Shown: positions 21,480 through 34,310, counted from the stretch's first letter. The stretch is 64,000 nt of DNA from Melitaea cinxia (GCF_905220565.1 NC_059417.1:8046518-8110517); one strand, 5' to 3'. The notes: generated from the letters alone by a model not told the origin. Made by a program: numbers and translations.

Positions 21480-22460
21480 GCATGTACAGTTAAATTAAAA
21501 GGCTGAAAACTATCAATGAAATCTTTCATCTTCAAAAGGACTCGTACAATTTTTGATTTGAGATCAAAATATATTACGTATGGTTTTCACGTTTTCAAGA
21601 ACGTTCCAAGTAAAGCTACTGTCTATCCGGAATGTAAATTCAGCAGAGAAAAATCGGCGAAAAATCCGCAGTTATTTAAAAAAAACTGTGTTTTATTTAA
21701 ATTTTGCCATAATTTGCATGAAATATAGCGACACTAAACCCGTCACACGTCTTTATCATTCATATAATCTTGAACTAAATGATATGCTTTAGGTATTAAA
21801 TTATTTTTAACACAAATTTTAAATTAACGAATACGAAAACCCTTCTTTGTTGAGGCCCGGGGCTGTAGCCTCGTACAAACATAACAGCTTAGTTGTACAA
21901 TATTAATCAAAAGTAACAAAACTTTCAATAATATCTAATAACTTGATATATTGAAACTTAACTTGATATTAAAAAAATGTTACCTAAAATAAGTTAATAT
22001 TTAGGAATCATGTGAGAAAAATAGTAGCATAAATATTTTTAGAACTTTTTCCATAATAAAAACTCCATTAATATTAGGTACTTACTGCCTTTACTAATCT
22101 AAGCTCTGTTCTTATATTTAAAAAACGGTTCGTTTATTTTAACGAAACAAAATTGAGAACATATCATGTTCGAATTTTTTAAATCGTTCTGACCGCATTT
22201 TAAATATTGACATTTCGTTTTTATCGTTTTTAAGAATAATATTAAAATTAAAATTCTGACATTGGCGCAATCATTTCTTTTAATTTCGCTCTGATGGAAG
22301 CCATTATTCTGAATGAATAAATAAGGTTAAAATTCCTAGCTAACTCCGTCATTCAAATTTGACCGAGTTTTGACAGATTATATACACGTTAAAGAAATAA
22401 AAAATATGTCTTACTCAAGGACATTTTTATGACTACCGATTTTAAGACATATTTGAAATT
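21480..22460. other. No gene seen
   Basis: AT-rich; the short frames have no recognisable composition. Confidence 0.4.
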
Positions 22461-22469
22461 AATTAATTA

Positions 22470-22605
22470 CGACGCTGTATTGGGGAAGTGGTTACAGCTG
22501 TCGGTTTTGATGCTAGAGGTCACGGATTCGAGCACGACTCATGACTAGCATTTGTATTTGGGCGTTTGACTTAGCGTTGTATGAGGTCGGCTTTCCAACG
22601 TGTGA
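22470..22605 (+). mobile_element. Diverged tRNA-derived SINE
   Basis: 'ggggaagtggttacagctgtcgg', 'gctagaggtcacggattcgag' (B-box-like) and 'tttgtatttgggcg' occur in the order seen in lepidopteran SINEs. Confidence 0.6.
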
Positions 22606-22823
22606 GGCGTTAATTGACTTATTATTTAATAATTTATGAGTGGCAATACATGTTCAATAAAACAAATAACCTTTTTTTTAATCACAGAATATTTAAAATT
22701 ATCAATTATGTGGCTAATTTAAAACAATTTTATCACTCCAATCACTTGTTCGTAATATATTTAAACACGTTATCTGTTAAGCAATACTATCATTGTAACA
22801 TATAGGTACATATAATATAAGGA

Positions 22824-23463
22824 AGTACCTGGGTGACCGAGCTTAGATACGTATTTTTAGTAAATCGTGTTTTATGGAAATCTTATACTATTAAACGAGC
22901 AATTCTTGTATATATATATATAATCTGAATCTCGGAAACGGCTCCAACGATTTTCATAAAATTTAGTATATAGGGGGTTTCGAGGGAGATAAATCTATCT
23001 AGCTAGGATTCATTTTCAGAAAATGTCATTTTATCTCTGTATTTAGGGAGTGAAAAAATAGCTACAAAATCGTTAGAATACGAAGGTAAATTTCGCATTT
23101 GTCAATAAAGTTGTAATAGCATAAGAGAATTCAGCCGGTCGCGATCTACCGAAAAGATCATGGTTCAAATCCTATTATCATTTTTTCTTTTTTTTTTCTA
23201 ACTGCACTCTTTATTTTTTATTTAAATAGCCAGTTCATATTTTTTATTATTATGTCGGTAAAATAGAATAATATTCATATTTTATCATTATTATTTTTTT
23301 ATTTTTGACTTTTATACACATTTAGTTATAATTTTTATTATTATTGATAAAAAAAATTTATTCATATTCTATAAATATGTACTCCGTATTTAAATATGAT
23401 TTTCAAAAAAAAAAAAACGATTTACTAAAAATACCGAGCTTAGCTCGGTCACCCAGGTACCAT
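22824..23463. repeat. TIR element, about 640 bp
   Basis: Both ends carry inverted 'gtacctgggtgaccgagct' followed by inverted 'tatttttagtaaatcgt'. The interior is AT-rich and includes 'gatcatggttcaaatcc', a B-box-like stretch. No transposase frame. I know this end sequence as widespread in Lepidoptera. Confidence 0.7.
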
Positions 23464-23499
23464 ATTTAAATACGAATACCGTCGAGTGTGAACTTTTGA

Positions 23500-23650
23500 A
23501 TGTAAAGACTATGTGAGAAAAAGAGATCACGGTTTTCGTAATGCTCTCATCACGCATTCACCAGCTTACTGCCTAAGTCAAGCATGCGTTAAAAAGTTTT
23601 TCTTCAAAAGATCTGCAGAAAATTTTCATTCCTTTTTCCCTTTGAGGGGA
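23500..23650. repeat. Right-end fragment of the MITE seen at 35654-35872
   Basis: 'gtaatgctctcatcacgc' and 'agtcaagcatgcgt..aaaaagtttttcttca' match the right part of that element. Confidence 0.4.
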
Positions 23651-23694
23651 CGGAAAATAAAAATAGCTCGGTTCTGTCCACAACTCTAAACCAG

Positions 23695-24152
23695 CAGGGC
23701 TATTCTGTAAATAACAATTTCGATATCGAGCTTCACCTGAGTGACAGCGCTCACTTCGAAAGCGAACCCACTTCACCTTGGTTTGGAATTCTGTAAACAT
23801 TCCGTACGCACAAGCGATGTGAAGTGAGTGTCGAATCGAAGAGCGGCAATTTAGAGCTGTGTTTATTTTATCGATATTCTTTTCTTATGACTTTATTTTA
23901 GAATATGTGCATGAAGTCAAGTGTCGAATCAAGTCTCGAATTGTGATGTGTGAAGCGGTAAATCCCCTTACAGAATACCGAATTTATACTATTAAATGTC
24001 AACGTTCTCACGCAACAGGGTTCGACTCGTCGCCGCACTCACAAGTGTGGAGCTACGGGACTGTCGAGTTTTAATGAATACGAATTTGATATCTCACCGC
24101 GGATTCCGCTGTCGAGACACGAAAATGTTCTTACAGAATAGCACTACAGGTC
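23695..24152. repeat. TIR element (about 455 bp), MITE-like
   Basis: Left 'gggctattctgtaaataacaatttcg' and right, inverted, 'gtgctattctgtaagaacattttcg' (each given in part) are imperfect terminal inverted repeats. The interior has several motifs of the type 'agtgtcgaatcgaa', 'aagtgtcgaatcaag'. It encodes no transposase. Confidence 0.6.
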
Positions 24153-24159
24153 TGATTTC

Positions 24160-25590
24160 CTTGATTATTTATATACCTAAGATGCGCGTAGAAAAGGAAA
24201 AATCATGAGAAGTCATGATTGTTCATGAGCCAATTCGTACTCCGACTAACTAAGAGCGAAATTATGTTACTACTTACCAGATGGCATAATAATATGCATA
24301 ACAAAATGGCATACACGCTAATAATATAAATAAATATATTACTAAACTTTGAAAGAAATGTCTTGAATATATAAAATGCGAACACATTTTCGCCCCGAAC
24401 TAATTATGCTTGAAAGGAGTTAGATTCTATGAGAATTAGAGCGTACGTACTTAAGTTAATGAAAATGACCTTCTATGAATCAATGTGGGGCTGCAAGTAT
24501 GTTGATAGTTGGAGGATACGAATTTTAGCAAATTTTTAATTTTTTGAGTTGAATATGAAAATTTTTACGTACGTGTTTGTTATCACTAAATATCGCTGCA
24601 TAAGTTTATTACTACGCTTTGCTTTAATTGTATTTCGGAAAACGATTGCGTCCTTAAAAAAAGAACATGGAGAGTTACCTAGGCCTGAGATTTCCTCTCG
24701 CTTTCCGCTAAACCAGCGGAGCTGACGAAGCGTTTTCATGCAATAATACTAAAGCTAAATAAGTGTTCCTGCGGTGAGCAAGGTGACCAGAGCTCGTGGT
24801 GGGGATAGGGTCGACAACTCGATTGTGATGATTCTGGTGTTCCGTCAGGTGAACCGTTCGCTTGTTTGCCTTCATTTCATTGAAATTTAATAAATAAAAA
24901 TTGATTTACAATCGCATCGATTGCTTGAGTCGTGCCCGAAAAGCCGCTGCTGGCCTTGAAAGGTTTCATCTAAAACAACACACTAGTCACTACATTAGAA
25001 TAATTAGTGTCGAAACATGCTCCGCTGCATTCTCCAAATTAATTTTTTTACTAATAGACTAATAGCTTAATCCAACATGGGAATGTGTTTAATATATTTC
25101 AATTTCAAATTAAATTTCTTCGTTGACAAATAAAACTTATCTCGAGTAAACTAAAATATTACTTAACTCTTTCCACTAAATCATCAGTCGAATTTTCCGA
25201 ATACGAAATTCCACTACCTGTTTAATTTCTACTAACCTGTCAACGAAATTGTATCCATTGGTATCGAACACAATTCGTCAGATTCTATGTGTGTTTCTGT
25301 AATTAATACTGTTTAAAAAAGCTTTGAGCTCGCGGTCGATATTAAAGCAGCTTTAAATACGACAACTAGCGGCACCTAATCTTATGACTACGGTCAAGAT
25401 TTTTTTTAAAGAATATAATAGTTGATCGCAATCAATATTCGAAATAAATTATTGATAATTAAGGAAATGCCGCGCTCTCTAAGGCCGTATCAGTCAGAAG
25501 TGTGTTATATTATTTTGTTGGAAACTGTATCAAAACAACATTGAAAAGAGACATTGCATATTTGTTGTTGTTGTTATCACGGTCTATTTT
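24160..25590. other. No gene seen; one TIR-repeat scrap at 24750-24880
   Basis: 'ttcctgcggtgagcaaggtgacc' and 'gtgttccgtcaggtgaaccg' (24766-24855) are a diverged piece of the 1683-6660 repeat body. The rest is AT-rich. Confidence 0.4.
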
Positions 25591-25594
25591 ACGC

Positions 25595-25772
25595 AACTCG
25601 ACGTCTTCGTGCGCCTATTTTGCGTGACACTATTCGTGCCAGCCCAGCTCCTTAAGGAAACCTAGCAGACCCTTCACGTTGCCGACGACTTCCTGGAGTG
25701 ACCTTGGTGTCCCGAGTAGTGCCCTGTAGTTCGCCACACTATCGCATTCCAGCAGGATATGTGAGGCCGAGA
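25595..25772 (-). mobile_element. 3'-end fragment of the LINE at 1856-6442
   Basis: About 170 bp matching 1888-2065, including 'gccagcccagctccttaagg' and 'cgcattccagcaggat'. Encodes the last residues of ORF2 on the minus strand. It is a second, severely truncated copy. Confidence 0.7.
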
Positions 25773-25774
25773 CA

Positions 25775-28190
25775 CTGCATATTAAAACATTAAAGTTTGG
25801 TTTAAGATAATATTGACCACGAAGATACTCAATGTTTACTTCAGCAGTTAATGCAATTAATGGGCATTGACCTCTAAGGCGTCAAACATCGAAGGGCTTA
25901 GTGCATCAAAATAAAGAAAATAATACATTATTATTATCTCACAATAACTTTGTAGTCGGGGAACCCAAGAGGCTAAATAGGGATTTACTCGAGCAAGAGA
26001 GAGAGAATTATATAATGTTTATAGGATCTTTTACAAGCGGGGAGGAGCGTACACGGACTTTTAAAAGTGTAAAAGTCTCTAAGACAGTCATATTAAGGCA
26101 CTCCAGGTATTAATAATCTGTTTCTGATAACTAAGAAATATTAATCTCCAAGTCTGGCAGTCTAAAATGAATATATATACGAGTACATCAGTTGATAAGA
26201 AGGGACATTAAAAAAACTTGAGTACTTCCTGTTCAAGACTGCAGATGATCTGGACTTGACCAAAGCCGAGAGAAACAGAGACATTTTATTAATGATTCTA
26301 GCTACTTAAGTTTCTGCAAATCGGCAGAAAATATTATTCTCAAAATCCTTGAATGCAACTTTGTGAATGTAACATTTCCTTATGTAACGCTCAAATTGTC
26401 TGATCTGTGTAGTCTAAAGAACACTCGTTTTTATTAACTAATCAGACCAGCTTTCCAAGACATGCGACTCTATATAAAGGGACAGTGAATGGCAGAAGTA
26501 CGCAAAAAGGTATAAGGTTTCCTGCCTCATGTTATCGTGTCGCGCTCGATGAATAAATTCCCGCTTGGGCTCCCCTACTATACGCTTCTATAATACTTTT
26601 TACCTAAAAGTAACTAGATATTTCGCCTTTGCTAGAGCAGCCTTAAAACTGAATTAAGTAGATATTAGGATTTTTGTGTTTATTCACCAATTATAACGCG
26701 CTTAATTCATTATCGTTATTTTTTTCATGGGAATTGTAAACTTTTGCTCGCCTTCCCTATTTACGTTTAAAAATACCTATATCTATTGATATTCAAATAA
26801 ATTTAAACTCTTTACTACAATTTTATTCAACTTAAATAGGTACCATAAAAATATTTCTAAAATTTATGAAATATTATTAACGATAAATATATTTAATTAA
26901 TTCTCAATATCCGGTTTTTTATATATATTACTCGGGCGGCAAACACGAGTAGGGTTCACGCCTGCAACATCAGAAACATCGAAAACGCTTTGCTAACCCT
27001 ATCCTCGACCCTTTCCAGGTGCAACACTGCTTAAGAGCAATATTATTTAGATATATTTGATCTTCTGTAAGATTGCGGTACTTCCGCAGTCCGGCCGCTT
27101 CAGATTTTGAGTAGAATATTTAATGCGTTGCCCTACCTCAATAAAATGTATAAATTAAAAATTTAAGTATTATTACTACAAGTAGGTACGAAATACTCAC
27201 GGTGTTTTCAGTTTAAACATATTTATTTAAAAAAAAAATTATGTTTTTCCTATTGGAAACTGGTATTTAATATATAAGACCGTTTCGGTCGTCGTTAACA
27301 CAAAATGCTTTAATATCTGCAACATTTAAAGAAGTTTTTGTTGAATTTATTATTTTTTGTTTACGTTTCAATGTTTATAGTTCAAGGTTGTGTTCCAAGC
27401 TTCCAAGATAAAATCGGAGGCATGAAATTGAACAATGAAAGATAAGTCAAATCATTTTCTCTTTGTGCATGTCTCCGTCTCCATTTTATGTACGATGCTG
27501 CATAAAATTTCGAAGAAATACCGTATTGATATTTTTAGTGTACAGTACATATTAAATAATGTTTCGATTTATTTCGCTGGGTTTTGTGTAATTATTGAAT
27601 TTTTATCTGGTTCCAGCCTTTTCAATTGATTTTTTATTACTTAGTTGTTCTTCACGCTAGCCGTTTTATTTTTAATAATCAAATTTTATTACGAGTAATC
27701 ATAATCATATTGACAAGACACCTATAAGCGTGTACATATTATGCAATGTTACGCGTTAGAACCACCTCGAGTTTGAACAGATTTTTCTAATATTTAATTA
27801 ACACAAACTTCGATAATATCATAATTTAAGACAGGAAAAGTTTTGCATATACATAAAATATTGTAACATGTATTGGTTATTAGTTTGGTGGGTATTTAAA
27901 TACATTTTGAGATATAAGTCATCTCTACAGTCATTATGTTACTTTAATGCCATAACAAATTATTTAAATTGTTATAAGGATTTAATGTTAACACTACGTA
28001 CATTACCACAGTTTGTAATGTAGCTAATGTTAAGATGTAATTTTTTTATTTCATTTATTAATATTTTAGTTAAATTAACTTTCTTTTATTTTTGTTCAGT
28101 ATTTTGTAAATGATATTTTTTGACGTCCGTTAAGTGTGTTTGATTTCATTTTAAATGTAATTTAATCTTACAAATCATAGAGATAAATGA
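25775..28190. other. No gene seen; a TIR-repeat copy at 26935-27145
   Basis: The 26935-27145 stretch ('ttcacgcctgcaacatcag', 'tgatcttctgtaag', 'attttgagtagaat') is another copy of the 1683-6660 body. Elsewhere only AT-rich sequence with chance frames. Confidence 0.45.
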
Positions 28191-28194
28191 AACA

Positions 28195-28308
28195 GCGGTA
28201 TGCCCCTGGATTCAGACGGCTCAGGACCGGACGGAGTAGCGAGCATTGGGAGAGGCCTACGTCCAGCAATGGACTTCTAAGGGCTGATGAATGGATGGAT
28301 GGATGGAA
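28195..28308 (+). mobile_element. RTE LINE 3' end (C-terminus of RT plus (GATG)n tail)
   Basis: A plus-strand frame reads 'WIQTAQDRTE', a TAG, then 'RALGEAYVQQWTSKG' and two stops, the C-terminus of RTE-clade reverse transcriptases, followed by 'gaatggatggatggatgg'. The internal stop and the short length show a dead 5'-truncated copy. Confidence 0.75.
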
Positions 28309-28543
28309 CCCAAATGGTATAGCTTAATATTAAAATTTTTCAAAATAAACATAAATTTATTTTCTTCGTCGTTTTTTCCGTCTGTTCGGTCCAGTTTTTG
28401 GAATATTTTGAGCGTTAATACACACGAGAAGGTGCATTGATAATATAAAACAAAAATATAAATAAGTAGGTATAACGATTGAACATAAAAATAATACAAA
28501 AAAAAATTGGTTGTCTATAAAGTTGGTTTACGGACGATAGTTT

Positions 28544-28712
28544 AACGTGACAACGTCATAACAAAACATCTCCTCGTACGTATAGGCCAATCGACTGGAA
28601 GAGAGATAGAGCGTACAATGTGCGTAACGGCATATTGAGCGTAGCGGGACAATGAGTCATCCTTTTTCGTGCATGCAGCCGGCATTCATAGATTTAATAG
28701 ACGTTGTCACGT
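28544..28712. repeat. Small MITE with 'acgtgacaacgtc' inverted ends
   Basis: Left 'acgtgacaacgtc' (28544-28556) is the inverse of right 'gacgttgtcacgt' (28700-28712). 169 bp, no coding potential. Confidence 0.55.
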
Positions 28713-28762
28713 CAATAATTAGTGCTAAAATCTATTAAATGTTTTAATCACATTATAATACT

Positions 28763-29212
28763 AGCTACTGCGCGCGACTTCGTCCGCGTGGAACAGAGGC
28801 GCACGCAATACCTCATCAGTATTTTGATGCGATGTTATTTTAAAATTGCGATATCTCCTGAGATACTCATTGAAATTGAATTATGTAAAAGGCTATTTTG
28901 TTTTAAATTAAATACTTGTGATGAATAGCGTATTTATTTAGATAAGAATTAATATTCTGTTTATAAAGACATCTTCGCAAATAATGCATTATTTTAGAAC
29001 AAACTTGGTAAGCATAAAAAAGGTTATAGTGAGCCAACCTTAAAAGATAGATATATACTGTCGCGGACTTTTTTTTAGAATTTTTAAAGAGGATCAATTC
29101 TTTCATACATACACAAACAAACAAACAAACGAACGAACGAACGAACGAACGAACGAACAAACAAACAAAAACAAACTAACTCTTTAGCTTAATAATATTA
29201 GTATAGATTAAA
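28763..29212 (+). repeat. ACTTCGTCCGCG-family interspersed repeat, uninterrupted copy
   Basis: Runs from 'ctagctactgcgcgcgactt' to 'cttaataatattagtatag'. The same 440-bp sequence is at 49444-56930 but split there by two insertions. It includes an (ACAA/ACGA)n tract at 29108-29170. No long protein frame. Class unknown; the constant 'aatattagtatagatt' 3' end suggests a non-autonomous retroelement or Helitron-like repeat. Confidence 0.7.
29108..29170. repeat. (ACAA)n/(ACGA)n microsatellite
   Basis: About 60 bp of 'acaa' and 'acga' tetramers. Confidence 0.9.
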
Positions 29213-29214
29213 TA

Positions 29215-30515
29215 TTTTTTTAAATATTAAGCACTATTAAACATTAATATTATTCATGGTGGAGACTGGTTACAAAAACAAGAGTTACATATTTTTTGAA
29301 AATTCCGTACTTGATCGATTAAAAATGAAAACCAGTTTTGCTGCTTTTGAAACTAAAAATGTAAATTTTGAAATTTGGCCTTTTAAATGTTAATAAATAA
29401 ATGTTTAACCGTTTTTAAAAATATCCACTTATTTAAAGGTGTAAACGTGGGGTTTCAAATTTGTAAAAGACTTCCTCTATTTCCTATATTCTTTCATTAG
29501 AAATAACAGTCTCCATTATAATAACAGATGTTATATTGTTATCCTTAATAATTAAAACAAACTGAAAGATGAAAGGTTGAACATGTGCTTTATAATTTTT
29601 AAAGTTAGAGGAATAGAAAAATAGAAAATAGACGTGTGTAGTTTGGAGTGTTTAGCCTTTTGATAATTCCGCTTTTAAATGGGAAATAAATTGAGGATCT
29701 GTATGGCCAAAAAACTAGAATGTAATACAACTATTATGAAAAAATATTAGAACCTTCGTTTTAAATTATTTATACAAGCACTTTTCACAAGTTTCACAAG
29801 TTCTAAATTTGCTTTGAAAGTAAATTTTCTTTCCCATTCTATGTATTTTATTACAACTTTTTATTTTAGAAAACATTTTATCACATTCACGTGACAATTT
29901 GAAATTTTTAACTTTCCTTTTTCGTGCTGAAAATTATGCACATACTTTATAGGCTTATTTAAAATTAAAATTAAATATAAATCAAATACCCCTAAACATT
30001 AAAAACAAAGTATTTGAAATGCTTACCTTTAAAATTATTTAATTAAGACTATTAATTAATTCTTCATGCACTCATTATAATCCATATATTTCTCATTCAA
30101 CGTAACAGTGTCACTATATTTAAAAACAACTAAAACTTTTTAAATCAAAAAACATTTTTTCATTCATCGATTTTATTTAGACGTATAGACGTTTAATACC
30201 CAAGTTTGAAACGAAGGAATTGCCGGCGAGTGAACTCAGCCGCAGACCACGCGGACAGTTTAGTACAACAGGTTTATGCAATCAATTTTTATTTTTTCGT
30301 TCTTCTTATTCCGGTTTCCGAATACTTGATGCATAATTTTTTTTTACTTGTTGCTATGAATAACTAGACGGATTGCGCGGTGTAACTGACATTTAATGTT
30401 CATGTTTTTTATATTTATGGCTTCTTTAATTTCAGTCGTAGTGCTTTGCATTATAAACCTCTTCAACAAATTTGATAGTAAACTAATCTGACAAAAATTT
30501 TTCAAGACGCTTTAA
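29215..30515. other. No gene seen
   Basis: AT-rich, no repeats or frames I can name. Confidence 0.4.
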
Positions 30516-30520
30516 TTTAT

Positions 30521-30716
30521 ATTCAGTCAGTCAGTCAGTCAGTCAGTCAGCCAGTCAGTCAGTTGGTCGGTCGGTCGGTCGGTCGGTCGGTCGGTCGGTC
30601 GGTCGGTCGGTCGGTCGGTCGGTCGGTCTGTCGGTCTGTCGGCTGGTCGGTCGGTCGATCGGTCAGTCAGTTAGTCAGTCAGTCAGTCTCTCACTCAGTC
30701 AGTCGGTCGGTCAGTT
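30521..30716. repeat. (CAGT)n/(CGGT)n tetranucleotide array, about 195 bp
   Basis: Starts as 'cagt' units, changes to a long run of 'cggt' units and back to 'cagt'. The plus-strand frame through it encodes a (VGRS)n repeat, which I treat as an artefact. It directly abuts the RTE fragment at 30740-31065, where an RTE 3' tail would be expected. Confidence 0.95.
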
Positions 30717-30739
30717 CAGCCTATAGCATCACGCATCGC

Positions 30740-31065
30740 ATATCGCAGCACTGTTTCACGAATGATGCTTCGACGGAGGACGTCCCACACTGCATTTTGC
30801 AACACGCGGTCTTCAGTCCAGAACTCTTCTGCTCCAGCAGTCATCGTACCTACGACATAAGTAACCAGTCCACAGCCACTTCAACTTGCTAATGCTGTGA
30901 GCTATGTCGGTTACTTTCATTCTCTCGCGGATAGTCTCATTTCTAATCTTGTCTTTGAAAGAGACTACAAGCATAGCCCGTTTCCTTGTACATTGAGCGA
31001 CTTTAATCTTGTTGACTAGTACCTTCGTCAGTATCCACGTCTCGGTACCGTATATTAAAACAGGC
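30740..31065 (-). pseudogene. RTE LINE reverse transcriptase C-terminal fragment
   Basis: Minus-strand translation gives 'YGTETWILTKVL', 'AMLVVSFKDKIRNETIRERM', 'KLKWLWTGYLCRR', then a TGA and 'RPRVAKCSVGRPPSKHS' and another stop. This order of motifs is that of RTE-clade LINE proteins in insects. It is internally broken and lacks RT catalytic motifs. Confidence 0.7.
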
Positions 31066-31109
31066 AGGACGCATTACACGAAAAAAAAAAAGAAAAAGAG
31101 GTAAATATT

Positions 31110-31539
31110 TATCATCATCATCATCATTATCATTCCAGCCTATTGCTGTCCACTGCTGGACGTAGGCCTTCACAAGTTCGCGCCAAAAATGACGTGAACT
31201 CATGTGTGTTGTCCATAGCCACCACGCTGGGCAGGCGGGTTGATGACCGCAGGGCTGGCTTTATTTATTTTATTTTATTTATTTTATTTGTCACAGCCAA
31301 GACGCTGCTAGCCGTCGTACCTTGTATTTCAAAGCCAGCCGTTGGATGGTTATCCCGCCATCGGTCGGCTCCAAGTTCCAAGGTGGTACTGGAACTATGT
31401 TATCCCTTAAGATTTTTGATCTGTGTGGGTAACACAAAAATAAAATCGTACATATGTTATCCCTTAGTCGCCTCTTACGACACCCACGGGAAGAGAGGGG
31501 GTGGCAATATTCTTTAATGTTGTAGCCACACAGTTAAAT
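31110..31539 (-). mobile_element. RTE-tailed non-autonomous retroelement, copy 2, with two internal insertions
   Basis: Flanked by a perfect 15-bp duplication 'aaagaggtaaatatt' (31095-31109 and 31540-31554). (CAT)n end at left, 'gtagccacacag' end at right. Compared with copies at 35248 and 49623 it has extra (TTTTA)n-like sequence at about 31260-31290 and an extra ~50 bp at about 31413-31463. Confidence 0.8.
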
Positions 31540-31559
31540 AAAGAGGTAAATATTACATC

Positions 31560-34310
31560 CCCTTAAAGTATGAAAGTCGGGATATTGTCTGCTGTATGCA
31601 TCTTTTGCAGAGTCTCACTCTTCCATCAAGACGCAAAGAAGCATAATAATTGTTTATTACTTTCTCACAAAATATATTGTAAGGTACTGTACTACCATAT
31701 TTTGTACTTTATTTCAGTAGATTTGTTCAGTATGTATTTGCTTTTTGTGTAAAGGGTAATCGAATTTCCTAATAGATAATGAAGATTTAAATTCAGTCTC
31801 ATAAGTAGTTAATGTTCGCTTATGTTAATGTTATGTATTTTGATTATAATTTATACAGTTTCGAGTCAAAAACTAAAAAAGGCCAATCGACACACGCGTA
31901 ATCGATTTTATGATCTACGCAAACAGGAAAACGAATATTTATATTCGTTATAACAATAATATTAGCTAGATTTTTCCTACATAATAATTTTAAATAAATT
32001 GATATTTACATAGAAAATAGAAAAATAAAATATAAAAATAGTTCTCCGTGCAGTAAGAAATCCGGGTCACAGGTTTCAAGCAACACTAACCTTTGTATCC
32101 GTTCCTTGATCTAAAAATCAAATGAGAAATTCTTGAGGTGGTTGTCAAAATTCTTCGATAATAAACCATCAGCAACAATCATATCAATCATAGCAACAAT
32201 TATTGTTGAGTCCACATTCCACATACAGATCTCGTGAGTAAGACTTGAATATTATCTTAATTTTTAACCTACTTTATATTTGATACATTGTTGTGAAGAT
32301 AGTTCTGTCTACGATTGTACAGGTCACTTGGTACAGTAACCTACCAACGTAATTTAATATCTCGGCTTAAACGAATATGACAATCGACGATCAATGACTG
32401 TTTTAGGTCAGAATATACTTTTACGTTTTGGTATGTTGTGGTCACAATGTTTATATTAGCCTTAAAATAACTTGAAAACATACACATAGCTATAGGCACA
32501 TATACTTGTTAGACCCTAAGATTATCGTGCACTACTAATTGTAAGTTGTCTTTTCTCAGACTTCAGCGACCCATAATTACATGGGTGAAGAAATTCAGGT
32601 CAGTAACTAACACTTACTCGTAATTTACGTAACGTATACTCGTAATTTTACATTTAGTAGCATTTCTCGACACGTAGTTATATTTGCAATATCAAGGTTA
32701 AAGTAGACTTGGTAAGTTGGTATAAAAACTTAAAAATTACATAAAAATTAATAGAATTAACATATTGATTTACATAATTATTATGTAATAAGTACTAGTT
32801 GTAAGCTTATATGAAATTAAATGAAACTAATATTTTAGAGAAGTTGTATCTTCTATCTATATATACTTATTAAAACTACGAGCCATTTCTGGTCTATTAT
32901 AACTAAACTATATAATACTTATTACTACTTGACATTGGCGAAATAATTTATGATAGTTCCAGCTAAAGCCGCACACAGCTGAGAGTTGAAATCGAACTGA
33001 GTTTTACGTAACACAATATAGATCAAGTGTGACCGCAGAAATCGATAATTCGACAAAAACAACTTTATTCAACAACCACCAACCAAATAATACCTCGACT
33101 CAACCAAGTAAAAATACTATTGCCGTTTGAAGTTATAGCATATCATTGGCCTTATTCCGTTTATTGCAGACGATTTAGACAGTGTCAGACAGACACAGAT
33201 GAGAATGAGAAGACACAAACACAGGATGATTCGGGTATTTTAAAATTCTTTAGGAATCTTAATATTTCAAATTATTACATTTTAATAATGCTATTAAAAT
33301 TGGTTCTTTTCCAGATTTGAGAAAGTACACTAACGTTTTACCACTTTTTAAAAAGGAAAATAAAGAACGAACGAATTATATACTTATGATATCGAATTAT
33401 AAGTTTTTTTAGGGATAAATTTCGATTAGAAACTTCAGTGGAATTTCCACTGCTCCAGCGCTCTTTAGGATGAGCCGCCTCTGGCTCCTGGGGAGGTAAG
33501 GGAATAGGGTCGGCAACACGCTTGTAAAGCTTCTTGTATTATAAGAGTTCATAATCTTTTTAATTTGTAATAATTAACTGTCCTAAATAAAAATCAATAA
33601 AAGGGAAAGCGTAGTAAAAGTGTTTTTTTTTTTTCATTTCAGTGTGTTTTTCTGTTGATGTACATGTATATTGTATGCGTAGTTTTAAAAAATTAGGCAT
33701 TTAAGGAAGATAAAAAATAAAAATCTTGATAATGTTACTGTGAGTAGTGCTAGAAGTGCATTGAAATTCATGACTGAAATATGTTTTACATTCACCGTCA
33801 CCTTTGACCATACCTCCAAAACGCCTGACATAATATAATGGCAATTATGACCATGAGTGACGTTTAACCTGATGCTTCAACATATTATGGTCACATCAGT
33901 GTTACATATTGTGTTGTGAGTTTGTTGTCTTATAACAACAGGCGCTATAATTGCCGTACAAATGTGTTAAGCTACATAATAATATTATTATGTGCAGCTG
34001 TCTGTACAAGCCGTAATACAATAGGTAAATAAATAAACAAATCTACTAATCAACGAAAAAAAAAAGCGGTGTCCCGTTTTGAGCCGGAAGAAAAAATCGT
34101 CACGCTATTTATTTTATTTTATTTTATTTTGAGAACAAAAAAATTGTACAGTAGAAAAATGACTGGTGGCTATATTCTTTACTTTTTTAATTTGCACACA
34201 CACTTTTTAATTTTCTAATAAGTAGTTTGTAAAACTGTGGACCGTGTCGTTGTCTGGAAGAAATGACTAACTAGCTATAAGTCCACCCATTGCACTTCAA
34301 AAATTACGTC
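31560..34310. other. No supported gene; TIR-repeat scrap at 33435-33545
   Basis: AT-rich. 33435-33545 ('cactgctccagcgctcttta', 'ggtcggcaacacgcttgtaa') is a diverged TIR-repeat fragment. At 33171-33234 a short open stretch is bounded by AG and GT but has no partner exon. Confidence 0.4.

Noticed and set aside
26470..26486. TATA-box-like 'tatataaag'
   Set aside because: No gene start or initiator in reach; expected by chance in AT-rich DNA.
30563..30892. 109-codon frame with (VGRS)n
   Set aside because: It is a translation of the tetranucleotide array; the later part lies antisense to an RTE fragment.
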